Positions 41,976-50,545 of a stretch of DNA of 64,000 nt are shown one piece after another. The number at the start of each line of letters is the position of its first letter. Position 1 is the stretch's first letter. The DNA lies in NCBI GenBank assembly GCA_964648505.1, contig CAZYMI010000010.1, positions 8,833 to 72,832 of the forward strand, in the 5' to 3' direction. The notes beneath the pieces are model-generated. The model saw only the letters and a list, made by a program, of their open reading frames with translations, did not search any database and was not told the origin of the DNA. The position numbers were made by a program, and so were the translations under genes. Origin of the DNA: CAZYMI01 sp964648505 (GTDB lineage: Bacteria > Pseudomonadota > Alphaproteobacteria > Micavibrionales > Micavibrionaceae).

Positions 41976-42857
41976 ATGAATAAAGAAAAAATATCAGATA
42001 CTCAGAACGCTTATGCTGTATCGTCACTAGAAGATATTCGCGTGACCATCGATACGCTTGATAATAAAATTCATGATCTGCTTATCGAACGGTCTATGCT
42101 GATTGAGCGGATTTCAGAAGAAAAGAAAAAGCATAACATTCAAATCGCACAGCCTGCGCGCGAGGCGACAATGATACGTCGTCTTTTAGCGCGCCACAAA
42201 GGTCCTTTGCCCCACGCCACGATCATTCGCATTTGGCGTGAACTTGTGGGGGCTGTCACCATGCTGCAAACAGGTCTTAAGGTTGCTGTTTATACAAAAA
42301 GTGATGAAGATCATATTTGGGACGGCGCCCGTGATTATTTTGGCGGCGCCCTGCCGATGGAACGTGTGTCAAGCGTTATGAATGCCCTTGTTCTTGTTCG
42401 TGATGATAAAGTTAATTTTGCAGTGCTTCCCTGGCCTGAACTTGGTGAACGCACGCCATGGTGGCTGCATTTAAGTGCGCAAAATACAAATCTAAATATT
42501 ATTTCTGCTTTGCCTTATTGCAGTTCAACGACAATACAAAGCAAGCCAAAGGCGCAAGCATTGGTTGTTTCCAAATTCAGCTTTGCTTCTTCAGGTGATG
42601 ACAGAAGTTTTTTAATGCTTGAGATTGATTCAAACACATCACGCGCAAAGATTTTTGAATGCGCACAAAAATCAGGAATAAAAATTTTAAATCTGTACAC
42701 CCATCTTGATGAAAATGTACAAAAAAGTCAGCATTTGTTAGAAGTAGAGGGTTATTACAAAGTATCAGATGTTTTTGAAGGTGGTTTTTTAGAAAAGCTT
42801 AGTGATCCGCAGGCAACGCTTAAGGCGATAGGGGGTTACCCTGTTCCCCCCATGTAA
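41976..42857 (+). CDS. Chorismate mutase (AroQ type) with C-terminal extension
   Basis: Chorismate mutase converts chorismate to prephenate for Phe and Tyr. Residues about 20-100 form the AroQ helical domain: RVTIDTLDNKIHDLLIERSM, then EEKKKHNIQIAQPAREA and VGAVTML. Residues 105-293 are an extra domain (LKVAVYTKSDEDHIWDGARD, ... YYKVSDVFEGGFLEKLS). It is laid out like a degenerate prephenate dehydratase/ACT part but lacks an obvious catalytic T-R-F motif. Such long chorismate mutase proteins occur in Rhodospirillales-like bacteria; whether the tail is catalytic or regulatory is unknown. The 3' end overlaps DUF2125 by 38 bases. Confidence 0.88.
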   Translation: MNKEKISDTQNAYAVSSLEDIRVTIDTLDNKIHDLLIERSMLIERISEEKKKHNIQIAQPAREATMIRRLLARHKGPLPHATIIRIWRELVGAVTMLQTGLKVAVYTKSDEDHIWDGARDYFGGALPMERVSSVMNALVLVRDDKVNFAVLPWPELGERTPWWLHLSAQNTNLNIISALPYCSSTTIQSKPKAQALVVSKFSFASSGDDRSFLMLEIDSNTSRAKIFECAQKSGIKILNLYTHLDENVQKSQHLLEVEGYYKVSDVFEGGFLEKLSDPQATLKAIGGYPVPPM

Positions 42858-43596
42858 CTAAATCAAGTTTTGCAATACGAATGGGGCCCAGATAAACAGT
42901 CCGGTTAATAATTTGTACAGTCATTGGAACATAGTCGACACCCAGTTCATCTTTTTTACGCGCACTTTCGACAAAAGTTTTTGAGAGTGAGTATATAAAA
43001 TTATCACCTGTTCTTGCGTGTACAATTTCCAATAGTCTTTCGGGGTTAGATAAATTAAAATCAAGCCGCCCTGTAGGTTGCAAAGAATTATCAAGATTAA
43101 AAAATCCTTGACCTTTGGCAAGAACACCCCCTGCATCAAAGGAAAGTTCAGCGATATTTATTTTACCATTACGCTGCTGCCAGCCTTTCATGCCTTCAGG
43201 GTCTATTTTCAAAGGCACATCAGAAGGCACTTCCATTTTGATCCGAAACAGGGTTGTTTTTAAAATCTGCTCACCGGATTCAAGCACATCAAAGCCGTAA
43301 GGTGCTTCTAGGGTAAAAAAAGATCTTGGTACAGGCCAGCCAGTGAGTGTGACAACAGGGATTCTAATTATCGTGCTGTCGCGCCAGATTTTACCAGACC
43401 ACCTTAAATGATGCGGCCCTGGAAACCCGGAAACTTTAAGGGCTGCCCCTGAAACATTCCAGCCTTGTAATTGTGTTTCTTGAAATAAAATCTGAGTTTG
43501 ATTGCGCATATATTCAGCATAAGCAATCCAACAAATTATAAAAATAGATGCCGATACAATAGCCGCCCACGAAAACAGAAATGTACTTTTTTTCAT
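42820..43596 (-). CDS. DUF2125 protein, membrane-anchored
   Basis: This 258-aa protein has one N-terminal helix (FSWAAIVSASIFIICWIAYA), then a periplasmic part. DUF2125 features are LQGWNVSGAALKVSGFPGPH (the typical G-F-P strand) and later LDFNLSNPERLLEI and VYLGPIRIAKLD. These strands resemble the AsmA/DUF945 type of repetitive beta-structure associated with the envelope. Function unknown. It is the last gene of the ftsE-ftsX-ydcF-plsC run, joined to plsC by an ATGA overlap. Confidence 0.85.
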   Translation of the reverse strand: MKKSTFLFSWAAIVSASIFIICWIAYAEYMRNQTQILFQETQLQGWNVSGAALKVSGFPGPHHLRWSGKIWRDSTIIRIPVVTLTGWPVPRSFFTLEAPYGFDVLESGEQILKTTLFRIKMEVPSDVPLKIDPEGMKGWQQRNGKINIAELSFDAGGVLAKGQGFFNLDNSLQPTGRLDFNLSNPERLLEIVHARTGDNFIYSLSKTFVESARKKDELGVDYVPMTVQIINRTVYLGPIRIAKLDLVTWGEQGNPLSP

Positions 43597-44324
43597 GTTG
43601 CAATAGTTTCTTTGATAAGGGTTGCAGTGGCTGTTTCCAGTTCGGCTTCAAGCATTTTCATCATCGCATCACCATCCAAACCTGAAGGTATAGGGGGCAG
43701 TATTTTGAAAGTCACAAGGCCTGGTTTTTTTATAAAAGCATTTTTTGGCCAAAAAAGACCGCTGTTATGGGCCATAGGGAAAACAGGCATCCCTGTTGTT
43801 TCATAAATACGAGACAGACCGGCTTTGTATGGTTTATCGGCGGTTGTTTCGGTTACTGAAATGCGGGTCCCTTGTGGATAGATGACAATCGGTCTGCCTG
43901 AAGCTTGCATGCGTTTGCTTTCGCTTAAAAGCTTGCGTAATGCATCGCGCGGGTTTGATCGGTTAATTGCGATCTGATCAGTTTTTTTGCAAACCCACCC
44001 CCAAAATGGAATGCGATATAATTCGCGCTTTAAAACAATAGCAGGATCCCCAAGCATCAAATGTAGTTTGCACGTTTCATAAGCTGAAAAATGTTTGGCC
44101 GCGACAATAAAGGAACCTGATTTTGGCAAGTGTTCAAGGCCGCAGACTTGATAGTCAAGCCCAAGCACGTATTTTTCAAGAGCATGCTGGCAATGAAAAT
44201 ACCCCCTGACACAGGCCATAAAAGCGGGCCTTGGCAAAAGCATGCAAAAAAACAGCCCTATGCATAACAAAACAGTCATGACAGGAAAGGCCAGAGCAAA
44301 GATAAGAGAACGAATAAAAATCAT
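43593..44324 (-). CDS. plsC: 1-acyl-sn-glycerol-3-phosphate acyltransferase (PlsC type)
   Basis: PlsC makes phosphatidic acid. The protein has 243 aa with an N-terminal hydrophobic helix. The acyltransferase motifs are present in the alphaproteobacterial form: AAKHFSAYETCKLHLM (H-x4-E in place of H-x4-D), KRELYRIPFWGWVCKK, INRSNPRDALRKLL and YPQGTRISV (Gln in place of Glu). The ATG overlaps the ydcF stop by 4 bases. Catalytic His and the R/GTR elements are intact, so activity is likely. Confidence 0.92.
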   Translation of the reverse strand: MIFIRSLIFALAFPVMTVLLCIGLFFCMLLPRPAFMACVRGYFHCQHALEKYVLGLDYQVCGLEHLPKSGSFIVAAKHFSAYETCKLHLMLGDPAIVLKRELYRIPFWGWVCKKTDQIAINRSNPRDALRKLLSESKRMQASGRPIVIYPQGTRISVTETTADKPYKAGLSRIYETTGMPVFPMAHNSGLFWPKNAFIKKPGLVTFKILPPIPSGLDGDAMMKMLEAELETATATLIKETIAT

Positions 44325-44926
44325 GATTTTTCAAGTAATGTGCGTATGAGAACAAACAAGCTTTTCGTATATTCATCTAACACTAAATGCCAGCCCCGTT
44401 CTTTTAAAATATCGAAACTTTCGGGGTGGACAGGGTGCAAAATAATCTCAATGTCTGGCATGGCTTTGTTAAACTCAAGGTAAGCCCGCGGAATATGATA
44501 GGTGGCTGTGATTAGGCGCAGCGAATGAATATCATTTTCTTTGGCCCATTTTGCAGTTTCGGCTGCGTTTTCGATTGTGTTATCTGCTTCGTGGCCAAGG
44601 GTAATGCAGCAGCTGTAATCTTTTTCAGATGTTGCAGCCATGCGCATAATAGCACTCAGGCCGGTATTAGGATTAACGCCTGAAATAAAAAGCTTTTTAG
44701 CGTATCCTGCATCAAGAAGTTCAAATCCGGTTTGAACGCGTTTTTCGCCGCCTGTTAAAACAACAAGCGCGTCGGTTTTTCGGGTATCTTGTGCATTTCC
44801 CATGAAAGAAACGGCAAGGGAAAACCCTGTCAGTCCTAAAAGCCAAAGAGTCGTGATGCTTAAAGCAATTGCAATAGGAAAGCGCAAAAATCCAAAACTT
44901 ATTAGTTTAACAAGCAGCTTTTTCAT
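44321..44926 (-). CDS. YdcF family (DUF218) membrane protein
   Basis: This 201-aa protein starts at ATG 44926, sharing a base with the ftsX stop (TAATG). One or two N-terminal helices precede the DUF218 domain: DALVVLTGGEKRVQTGFELL, KKLFISGVNPNTGLSAIMRM, ADNTIENAAETAKWAKENDI and TATYHIPRAYLEF. Related proteins (SanA, ElyC) affect envelope barrier and peptidoglycan precursor use. It is co-transcribed with ftsEX and plsC, which fits an envelope role. Confidence 0.88.
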   Translation of the reverse strand: MKKLLVKLISFGFLRFPIAIALSITTLWLLGLTGFSLAVSFMGNAQDTRKTDALVVLTGGEKRVQTGFELLDAGYAKKLFISGVNPNTGLSAIMRMAATSEKDYSCCITLGHEADNTIENAAETAKWAKENDIHSLRLITATYHIPRAYLEFNKAMPDIEIILHPVHPESFDILKERGWHLVLDEYTKSLFVLIRTLLEKS

Positions 44927-45846
44927 TAAGGCAATCGTCGCAGTGTACGTTGAACGGTTATAAAGGCGGTCAACATGACAATTAGGCAAGCCATAAAAGG
45001 CATGCTGAAAAGAAAAGCCCAATCAGAAAAATCCAGATGATTATCAGGAAGAAGGGGGGTTGATGATAGGCTGCCTGATAACTGCAGGCTTGCAAGGCAC
45101 AGAGCTGAAAAACAAAATCCTGTAAGCGCACCCCTTAAAGCTAAAACAATGGCATGGCGAGCAAACTGGGTGCTGATATAGCGGTCTGTTGCGCCCATAA
45201 GGTGCAAAATTTCAATTTGGTCGTGAAAAGCTGCCATCTGCGCGCGAACAGCCCCGGCTACGGCGGTTACAGTTGTTAAGGCGATCACAATCACCACAAG
45301 GAAGGACGCAAATTTTAAAATACCTGCAAGTCGCAGCACATGGGAAAGCCAGTCCTGATGACGGTCAAGCGTTGCTTGTGGACTATATTGGTGGGTAAGG
45401 GCTTCAATTTCCTTGATTGTAGCGTCTGATGTATCGTGAAGTTCAAGGGATAAAATTCCTGGCAACGGAGCAGTATCAAGAATGCGGCTATCTTTACCCA
45501 TCCAAGGGGAAAGAAGTTCTGCCATTTCAGCGTTCTGCAAGACAGAAACATGAGAGACAGATTTTAACCCCCGTAATGAGGCCGCGATAAGTTCTGCTAT
45601 TTTTTGTGTCTGCCCATCAGGCTGCGCGGGTAGTTCAATTGTCAGGGCACTTTGCAATCCAGACGACCATTTTTTCGAAAGCCCAGAAAGGGTCAGGGAA
45701 CCTGCAAGTGCAAAAACACTCAAGCATGTCATCAGCGCGACAAGCAAAACAAGAAAGCCTGATCCCATGCTTTTTGGCAAAGGCAAATCATATCGCCCTG
45801 GGGCGGTTGTTATTTTTGCCAGAAGATCTTCGGTATTCATGGTCAT
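44926..45846 (-). CDS. ftsX: Cell division protein FtsX
   Basis: FtsX is the membrane part of the FtsEX ABC complex that activates murein hydrolases at the division septum. The protein has 306 aa and four predicted helices, with a large periplasmic loop after the first (FLVLLVALMTCLSVFALAGS). The following conserved block ends VAGAVRAQMAAFHDQIEILH and LMGATDRYISTQFARHA. It is coupled to ftsE by an ATGA overlap. Confidence 0.94.
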   Translation of the reverse strand: MTMNTEDLLAKITTAPGRYDLPLPKSMGSGFLVLLVALMTCLSVFALAGSLTLSGLSKKWSSGLQSALTIELPAQPDGQTQKIAELIAASLRGLKSVSHVSVLQNAEMAELLSPWMGKDSRILDTAPLPGILSLELHDTSDATIKEIEALTHQYSPQATLDRHQDWLSHVLRLAGILKFASFLVVIVIALTTVTAVAGAVRAQMAAFHDQIEILHLMGATDRYISTQFARHAIVLALRGALTGFCFSALCLASLQLSGSLSSTPLLPDNHLDFSDWAFLFSMPFMACLIVMLTAFITVQRTLRRLP

Positions 45847-46562
45847 GCGGCTGTTCCGGGTTTTGTCCAGTCTGGCGGATTTTTGCTTTGCCAGACATTT
45901 TTTTGTGTTTCTATGCGTAAATGCCCACCTTGTAGAATAAGGCGGGAATGGCCAAAGCGCTGCATCAGATGTTCGTTGTGGGTGGCGATCAGCACGGTTG
46001 TTCCCATGCGATTGAGTTGTTCAAAAAGATGGAGAAGTTTATAGCCAATTTCATCATCCAGATTTCCTGTAGGTTCATCTGCCACCAGAAGTCGGGGGCG
46101 GGTAACAACCGCGCGCGCAATCGCAATACGTTGCTGCTGGCCGCCCGATAACGTTGTGGGCAAGGAATGAATGCGGTCGCCCAAACCAACCCATTCCAGA
46201 AGTTCAATTGTATGGTCACGAATTTCTTTTTCAGGGCGGCCAATAATGCGCAAAGGCAAGGCTACATTATCAAACGCAGACAAATGAGATAAAAGCCTGA
46301 AATCCTGAAAGACAACGCCAATTTTTTGACGCAAAGGCATGAGTTGATCACGGCTGAGCTTATTAATGGTTTGGTCAAACATGGTGATTTGCCCGCGTGT
46401 GGGCCTTCGGCCCAGATACATCAGGCTCATGAGAGAGGTTTTCCCCGCACCTGAAGGCCCGCATAGGAAATGAAAGGATCCTGCATCAAGGCTGAAGCTG
46501 ATATCGCTTAGCACTTCAGGCCCTATTCCGTAGCGTAAACCTATATGGTCGAAGCGAATCAA
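45843..46562 (-). CDS. ftsE: Cell division ATP-binding protein FtsE
   Basis: This is the ABC ATPase partner of FtsX. The protein has 239 aa. Walker A is CGPSGAGKTSLMSLMYL, the signature LSGGQQQRIAIARAVV, and Walker B LLVADEPTGNLDDE. The Q-loop VVFQDFRLLSHLSAFDNVAL is typical of FtsE. The start is TTG (46560-46562) with AAGGA 7-8 bases upstream. It opens the five-gene envelope run ftsE-ftsX-ydcF-plsC-DUF2125 and is divergent from the MJ0042 zinc-ribbon gene. Confidence 0.95.
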   Translation of the reverse strand: MIRFDHIGLRYGIGPEVLSDISFSLDAGSFHFLCGPSGAGKTSLMSLMYLGRRPTRGQITMFDQTINKLSRDQLMPLRQKIGVVFQDFRLLSHLSAFDNVALPLRIIGRPEKEIRDHTIELLEWVGLGDRIHSLPTTLSGGQQQRIAIARAVVTRPRLLVADEPTGNLDDEIGYKLLHLFEQLNRMGTTVLIATHNEHLMQRFGHSRLILQGGHLRIETQKNVWQSKNPPDWTKPGTAA

Positions 46563-46627
46563 GGTTTTTTCCTTATCTGGCTTATTGAAGCCGTTGTCGA
46601 AACTCTATAAAGGTCTTAGAGTATTGT

Positions 46628-46641
46628 AAATGTATACATTT
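46628..46641. promoter_or_regulatory. 14-bp perfect palindrome in the ftsE/MJ0042 divergent region
   Basis: AAATGTATACATTT reads the same on both strands and lies 11 bases before the ATG of the zinc-ribbon gene, within the 90-base gap to ftsE. Its position suggests an operator for a dimeric regulator or part of a promoter (TATACA inside). Only the sequence symmetry is seen. Confidence 0.45.
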
Positions 46642-46652
46642 GACCTTTTGCC

Positions 46653-47348
46653 ATGCAGCTGACTTGTCCATCATGTGAATCTCGCTACAACCTGCCCGAT
46701 GAAAAAATTGGGGAGGATGGCCGTACGGTTAAATGTGTAAAATGTAAAACAGTGTGGTTTGCCCGCCTTAGTGAACCTGAAACTGATTCGCAAAGCCCTT
46801 CCTTTGAGCCAGTTCCCGCAGCCTTTTCAGGTAACGCCCCTGCATCTTTCGGGTCTTATATGCCTGATCGGCCACAAGCAAAAAGGCTTTCCGCACCCCC
46901 CAAAGTAAAAACCCCAAATCCTTTTATATTTCCGGCAGCACTTCTGGCCGTTTGCTGCTTTATGGTGCTGATTATTATCGTAGGAATTCGCACCCCGCTT
47001 CTGGCTGTTGCGCCTAAAACCGGGGTTTTTTACGCCATGATGGGCTTCCCTCCTGAGCAGCCCTTAAAGCATCTGAAATTTGATCGAATTAAAGTTTTAG
47101 TCGAGCCATCGACGCGCGGTACATCTGCTGCAAAAATTGAAGGACAAATTATCAACACCGGAAAAACACCAGCAAAGTTTCAAAGCCTGCTGGTTACATA
47201 TCATGACAATAACAAAAACAAACTTGGGGAATTGAGTGTTCGGCTGAAGCAAAACGCGATTGATGCAGAGTCGGTGATACGGTTTAAGGAAACGCTGGAA
47301 AACATACCCGTTAATACAAATTCTGTCTTTATTACATTCGTGCCTTAA
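46653..47348 (+). CDS. MJ0042 zinc-ribbon membrane protein (DUF3426-like)
   Basis: This 231-aa protein begins with an MJ0042 zinc finger: four Cys in MQLTCPSCESRYNLPDE and VKCVKCKTVW. A Ser/Pro-rich linker and one transmembrane helix (FPAALLAVCCFMVLIIIVGI) follow. The C-terminal domain resembles DUF3426/FxLYD beta-sandwiches (KIEGQIINTGKTPAKFQSLL, ETLENIPVNTNSVFITF). Position divergent from ftsE is standard in alphaproteobacteria. The function is unknown. No ribosome site is visible, so a very short leader is possible. Confidence 0.87.
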   Translation: MQLTCPSCESRYNLPDEKIGEDGRTVKCVKCKTVWFARLSEPETDSQSPSFEPVPAAFSGNAPASFGSYMPDRPQAKRLSAPPKVKTPNPFIFPAALLAVCCFMVLIIIVGIRTPLLAVAPKTGVFYAMMGFPPEQPLKHLKFDRIKVLVEPSTRGTSAAKIEGQIINTGKTPAKFQSLLVTYHDNNKNKLGELSVRLKQNAIDAESVIRFKETLENIPVNTNSVFITFVP

Positions 47349-49735
47349 AACTGCTTGAGCAGCCTTAAATAATAATCACGCTCTTCTTTTGGCCTGCTTC
47401 TGTCACCCGATTTTTCACGCAATTGCTCAATGATATCCTGAATTTTTCGACGTGCGCTTTCTTTTGGAATATTCAAACGTTCAGAGCTTAATCCTTGAGC
47501 AGAATCGCGGCCTAGCGCATCGCGCTGGCTTGGGGCAGATGGGGTAAGCAGCATCATATTTTCAAGGGCTAACTTTAGTTGCTGTTGAATATTATTTTTG
47601 CTTTTCTGAAGCTCGACTAAGGCTTTTTGTTGAAAAGGTGCCGCAAGCTTTGGCATGTTTTCTTTTAAGGATGCTGAAGCATTACGCATGGCCTGTTCGG
47701 CCAGACCCAGATTTTCAGGGATACTGGGCAGATCTTCGCCCAATTCCCGCATTAATTGGCCCAGAATAAAACGAAGCGCATCCTGTTCGACAGTATTCTT
47801 GCGTGTATCAATAGTTTTGCCTTGTAATTGCAAAGCTTTTTGACTTTCTGTTTGCGAAAGCAGGTCTTGCTGCCTGTCAATCAGGGCTTGTAATTCCTCA
47901 AGCCCTTTTGCCATGGCTTCAGTGCCTTCCGGCATTCCACCTTGTGCGCCAGATGATAATCCATCCATCATTTTTTGAATTTGTGAAAATAACTGCGCCG
48001 CTTTTTCTTTATCACCATTTTGCAGGGCTTCTTTCATCTGTTCTAAAAAATCATCAATTGATTGCGGAGTCGCTAATTTCGAAAAAAGATCAGGAGACAA
48101 CCTTGATAAAGCCGATTGCGGGTCTGTTCTGGTTTGCATTTGTTCGATTAAAGTCTGAAAACTTTCCATTAAGGCTTGTTTGTATTCATCAAGCGCTTGC
48201 TGAATTTCTTCAGGTGTGGCGTTTTTGTCGCCCATGATCTGCGCAAGTTTTTTTTGCGCTTCGATCAGGTTTTTCATGGCATTTGTATTTGCTGCATCAC
48301 CTTCTAGTGACAAGGCAGACTGCCATATTAAAGAAACAGATTCAGCAAGTTCCTTGCTTTTCGTTGTGTGGGAAAGAATATTACTTGCAATACGCAGTCC
48401 TAAAAACGCGTTAAGTTTCCCTTCAAATAAATCAGGGTAGGAAAGAATTTCTTCCAATTCCCGGGACAGACGGCGGGCAGATGAAAGGCGTGAATCGTCA
48501 ATAAAATCACGCCTGAATTCAGCAATTAACTTTGCAGATTTTTCACGGAATTTTCTTTCCGGCACTGTAAAAGGGAAGGAAGCCAGAACGGTTTCTTGGC
48601 CTAAATCATCAAGTGCGCTTATTGTAATATCAAAAAGCTTTCCGGCTTGCGGATGCCATGTAAAATCAAAAACGGGGGAAATATCTTCTTGTTTTCCACG
48701 CCCGGAATTTAGCAGCACTAAATACTCAAGGTGATCTTCTGGGGCCAGCCAATGGGGGCCGTCTTTAGCATGCAGGCGGATTTTCAGTGCTTTAACACCG
48801 TAATCATCGCGCAGAGTTATATAAAACTGCAACAGGCCGTTTGCAAGAATACGGGGCGGTTTGGTGATGCTGATTTCTGGCGCAAGATCCGGTGTAACTT
48901 TGATTTTAAAATGATCCCCTAAAAACGGAAGCTTTAAAACAGAAAGAGTTGTATCGTTTTGCACAGCAGTTTGCGCCACATAAAATGATTTATCGATTTT
49001 CTGGATCGGTAATTGCATATTATTTATTTTGACACGCGGTTTTATAAACCCCTGATTTGGGATTCTGATTTCAACAATCGATCCTTTTGGAACTTTGACA
49101 GGTTCAGTTTGTAGCGTAGCTGTTGTGATCTGCGTGGCTGCCTGCCCGGTATAAGGAGGCGGCGTTAATGTGATACTTATAAAATCAACATCCCCTAAAG
49201 GCTGATTGACGAGGCTCTCAGGGAATGGCAGCGCATCTTTTAAACGTTCCAGCCCTTCTTGTTTTGTTACAATAATTGTAACAATGAGAATTAGAAAAAT
49301 TAAATTACGTATGGCAAAAATATCTTTTTTAGCAAGCTGAGGATGAGGCCATGCAATACGCGCTTTGCGTAAATTAGAACGGGCGGTCTGTACCGCTTGT
49401 TGCCACATAACATGATCGCTTGAAGATGTTGCTGGCGTATCTTCAATTTGCGTGAAGGGCCTGTTGTTAAGCTGTGAAGCGAGCTCAATTCGTCTTTCGA
49501 CTTTTTCTTTTAAAGGCCAGCGCAGTAAAGAAGCTTTTCTAAGAATACTTACAGTTGAAATTAAAATAGTGAGAATGAAAATACTTTTAGCAGCAACGCC
49601 ATAAAATAACCCACTTGCAATGATGATGTAAGCAATCCCTAAAAATATAAAAGCAGGCAATGTGACAAGCAGGGCTGTTTCAAGCCACAAAAATAGTCGA
49701 GACAAAACAAGAATGAACTTTATTCGTCTGGTCAT
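47345..49735 (-). CDS. TIGR02302/DUF4175 large membrane-anchored protein
   Basis: This 796-aa protein has two N-terminal helices (LETALLVTLPAFIFLGIAYI; SIFILTILISTVSIL) and a third near residue 150. A periplasmic immunoglobulin-like region follows (ISITLTPPPYTGQAATQI; ITLRDDYGVKALKIRLHAKD). The long Gln/Glu-rich coiled-coil half is full of MQ/LL repeats (ALDEYKQALMESFQTLIEQM) and ends REKSGDRSRPKEERDYYLRL. This is the alphaproteobacterial TIGR02302 family, of unknown role. The start overlaps the small lipoprotein gene (ATGA). The 3' end overlaps the zinc-ribbon gene by 4 bases. Confidence 0.9.
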   Translation of the reverse strand: MTRRIKFILVLSRLFLWLETALLVTLPAFIFLGIAYIIIASGLFYGVAAKSIFILTILISTVSILRKASLLRWPLKEKVERRIELASQLNNRPFTQIEDTPATSSSDHVMWQQAVQTARSNLRKARIAWPHPQLAKKDIFAIRNLIFLILIVTIIVTKQEGLERLKDALPFPESLVNQPLGDVDFISITLTPPPYTGQAATQITTATLQTEPVKVPKGSIVEIRIPNQGFIKPRVKINNMQLPIQKIDKSFYVAQTAVQNDTTLSVLKLPFLGDHFKIKVTPDLAPEISITKPPRILANGLLQFYITLRDDYGVKALKIRLHAKDGPHWLAPEDHLEYLVLLNSGRGKQEDISPVFDFTWHPQAGKLFDITISALDDLGQETVLASFPFTVPERKFREKSAKLIAEFRRDFIDDSRLSSARRLSRELEEILSYPDLFEGKLNAFLGLRIASNILSHTTKSKELAESVSLIWQSALSLEGDAANTNAMKNLIEAQKKLAQIMGDKNATPEEIQQALDEYKQALMESFQTLIEQMQTRTDPQSALSRLSPDLFSKLATPQSIDDFLEQMKEALQNGDKEKAAQLFSQIQKMMDGLSSGAQGGMPEGTEAMAKGLEELQALIDRQQDLLSQTESQKALQLQGKTIDTRKNTVEQDALRFILGQLMRELGEDLPSIPENLGLAEQAMRNASASLKENMPKLAAPFQQKALVELQKSKNNIQQQLKLALENMMLLTPSAPSQRDALGRDSAQGLSSERLNIPKESARRKIQDIIEQLREKSGDRSRPKEERDYYLRLLKQF

Positions 49736-49893
49736 CTGGGATCGGTCGATGGATCCGGATAGCTGCGTGGATAGGTGGTATCCTTTGCGCCCGAGGGGGG
49801 ATCAAGTTCAGATGGCCTGATCCCACATGCCGAGGTCAAGACACTAAATGACATAACTAAAATACAAAAAATGATTCGGTATAGGCTTTTCAT
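49732..49893 (-). CDS. Small lipoprotein (LptM/LPAM-like, 53 aa)
   Basis: The ATG at 49893 opens a 53-codon gene ending in TGA at 49734-49732. The signal region is MKSLYRIIFCILVMSFSVLT followed by SAC, with Cys23 as lipidation site. The mature peptide starts CGIRPSELDPPSG and ends YPRSYPDPSTDPR, matching the small lipoproteins that in other alphaproteobacteria lie between argH and lysA, before TIGR02302. LptM helps mature the LPS transporter LptD; transfer of that role is inference, and the C-G-x-K-G-x-L core is altered here. The stop overlaps the DUF4175 start by 4 bases. Confidence 0.8.
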   Translation of the reverse strand: MKSLYRIIFCILVMSFSVLTSACGIRPSELDPPSGAKDTTYPRSYPDPSTDPR

Positions 49894-49930
49894 AGGGGTT
49901 AAATTAGCATGTCTTTTGTAACCTCACAAA

Positions 49931-50545
49931 GTGAAAGCTTTTCCTTTTATGCGCTTTATCTGTCAGATTCTTGCCTTCTTATGCCTTTGCCTTGGGGTGG
50001 CTGTTCCTTATGCGCGTGCCTTAACGCCGCAGCAAGAGCAATCGGTTCGTTTTTCTGAAGCATTTATCTGGTTTGACCATGTTAATCCCCCGCAAGCGAT
50101 TGAAAATTTGAAGCTGGTAGACGGGGCAGGGCCAATGCAATCAATTCAGGATTTTAAAGGTCGTTATCTTTTATTAAATTTATGGGCCACATGGTGCCCT
50201 CCATGTATTGAAGAATTGCCGTCTTTGTCCAGATTGCGCACTTTACGCGGAGGCAGGAAATTTGATGTGATCGCGATTTCTGTTGATAAAAATTATACGG
50301 GCCCGCGTATTGCCCGTTTTTTAGAGCGCAAAAAAATATCAGGCCTTGGCGCTTATTATGATGTTGCGGGTGATTTTCAGCGTACGCTTGCGCCACGGGG
50401 ATTGCCGACAACCTATCTTATTGACCCACAGGGTAAGGTACGTTTTAAGATGGCAGGCCCAGCAAAATGGAATTCGAAAGATGCTTTGGCATTTATAGAT
50501 AGCGTGATTGAACAGCTTGAAAAATCTGATAAGGCAAAAAAATGA
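49931..50545 (+). CDS. TlpA-family thioredoxin-like periplasmic reductase
   Basis: This protein has 204 aa from GTG 49931, or 198 aa from ATG 49949; neither has a ribosome site. A signal or anchor helix (FICQILAFLCLCLGVAVPYA) precedes a TlpA/DsbE domain with the redox motif in LNLWATWCPPCIEELPSL and the cis-Pro region APRGLPTTYLIDPQGKV. Such proteins reduce disulfides in the periplasm, often for cytochrome c or oxidase assembly. Its position across from the lysA-type lipoprotein is the normal alphaproteobacterial arrangement. It overlaps the pentapeptide gene by 4 bases. Confidence 0.9.
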   Translation: MKAFPFMRFICQILAFLCLCLGVAVPYARALTPQQEQSVRFSEAFIWFDHVNPPQAIENLKLVDGAGPMQSIQDFKGRYLLLNLWATWCPPCIEELPSLSRLRTLRGGRKFDVIAISVDKNYTGPRIARFLERKKISGLGAYYDVAGDFQRTLAPRGLPTTYLIDPQGKVRFKMAGPAKWNSKDALAFIDSVIEQLEKSDKAKK

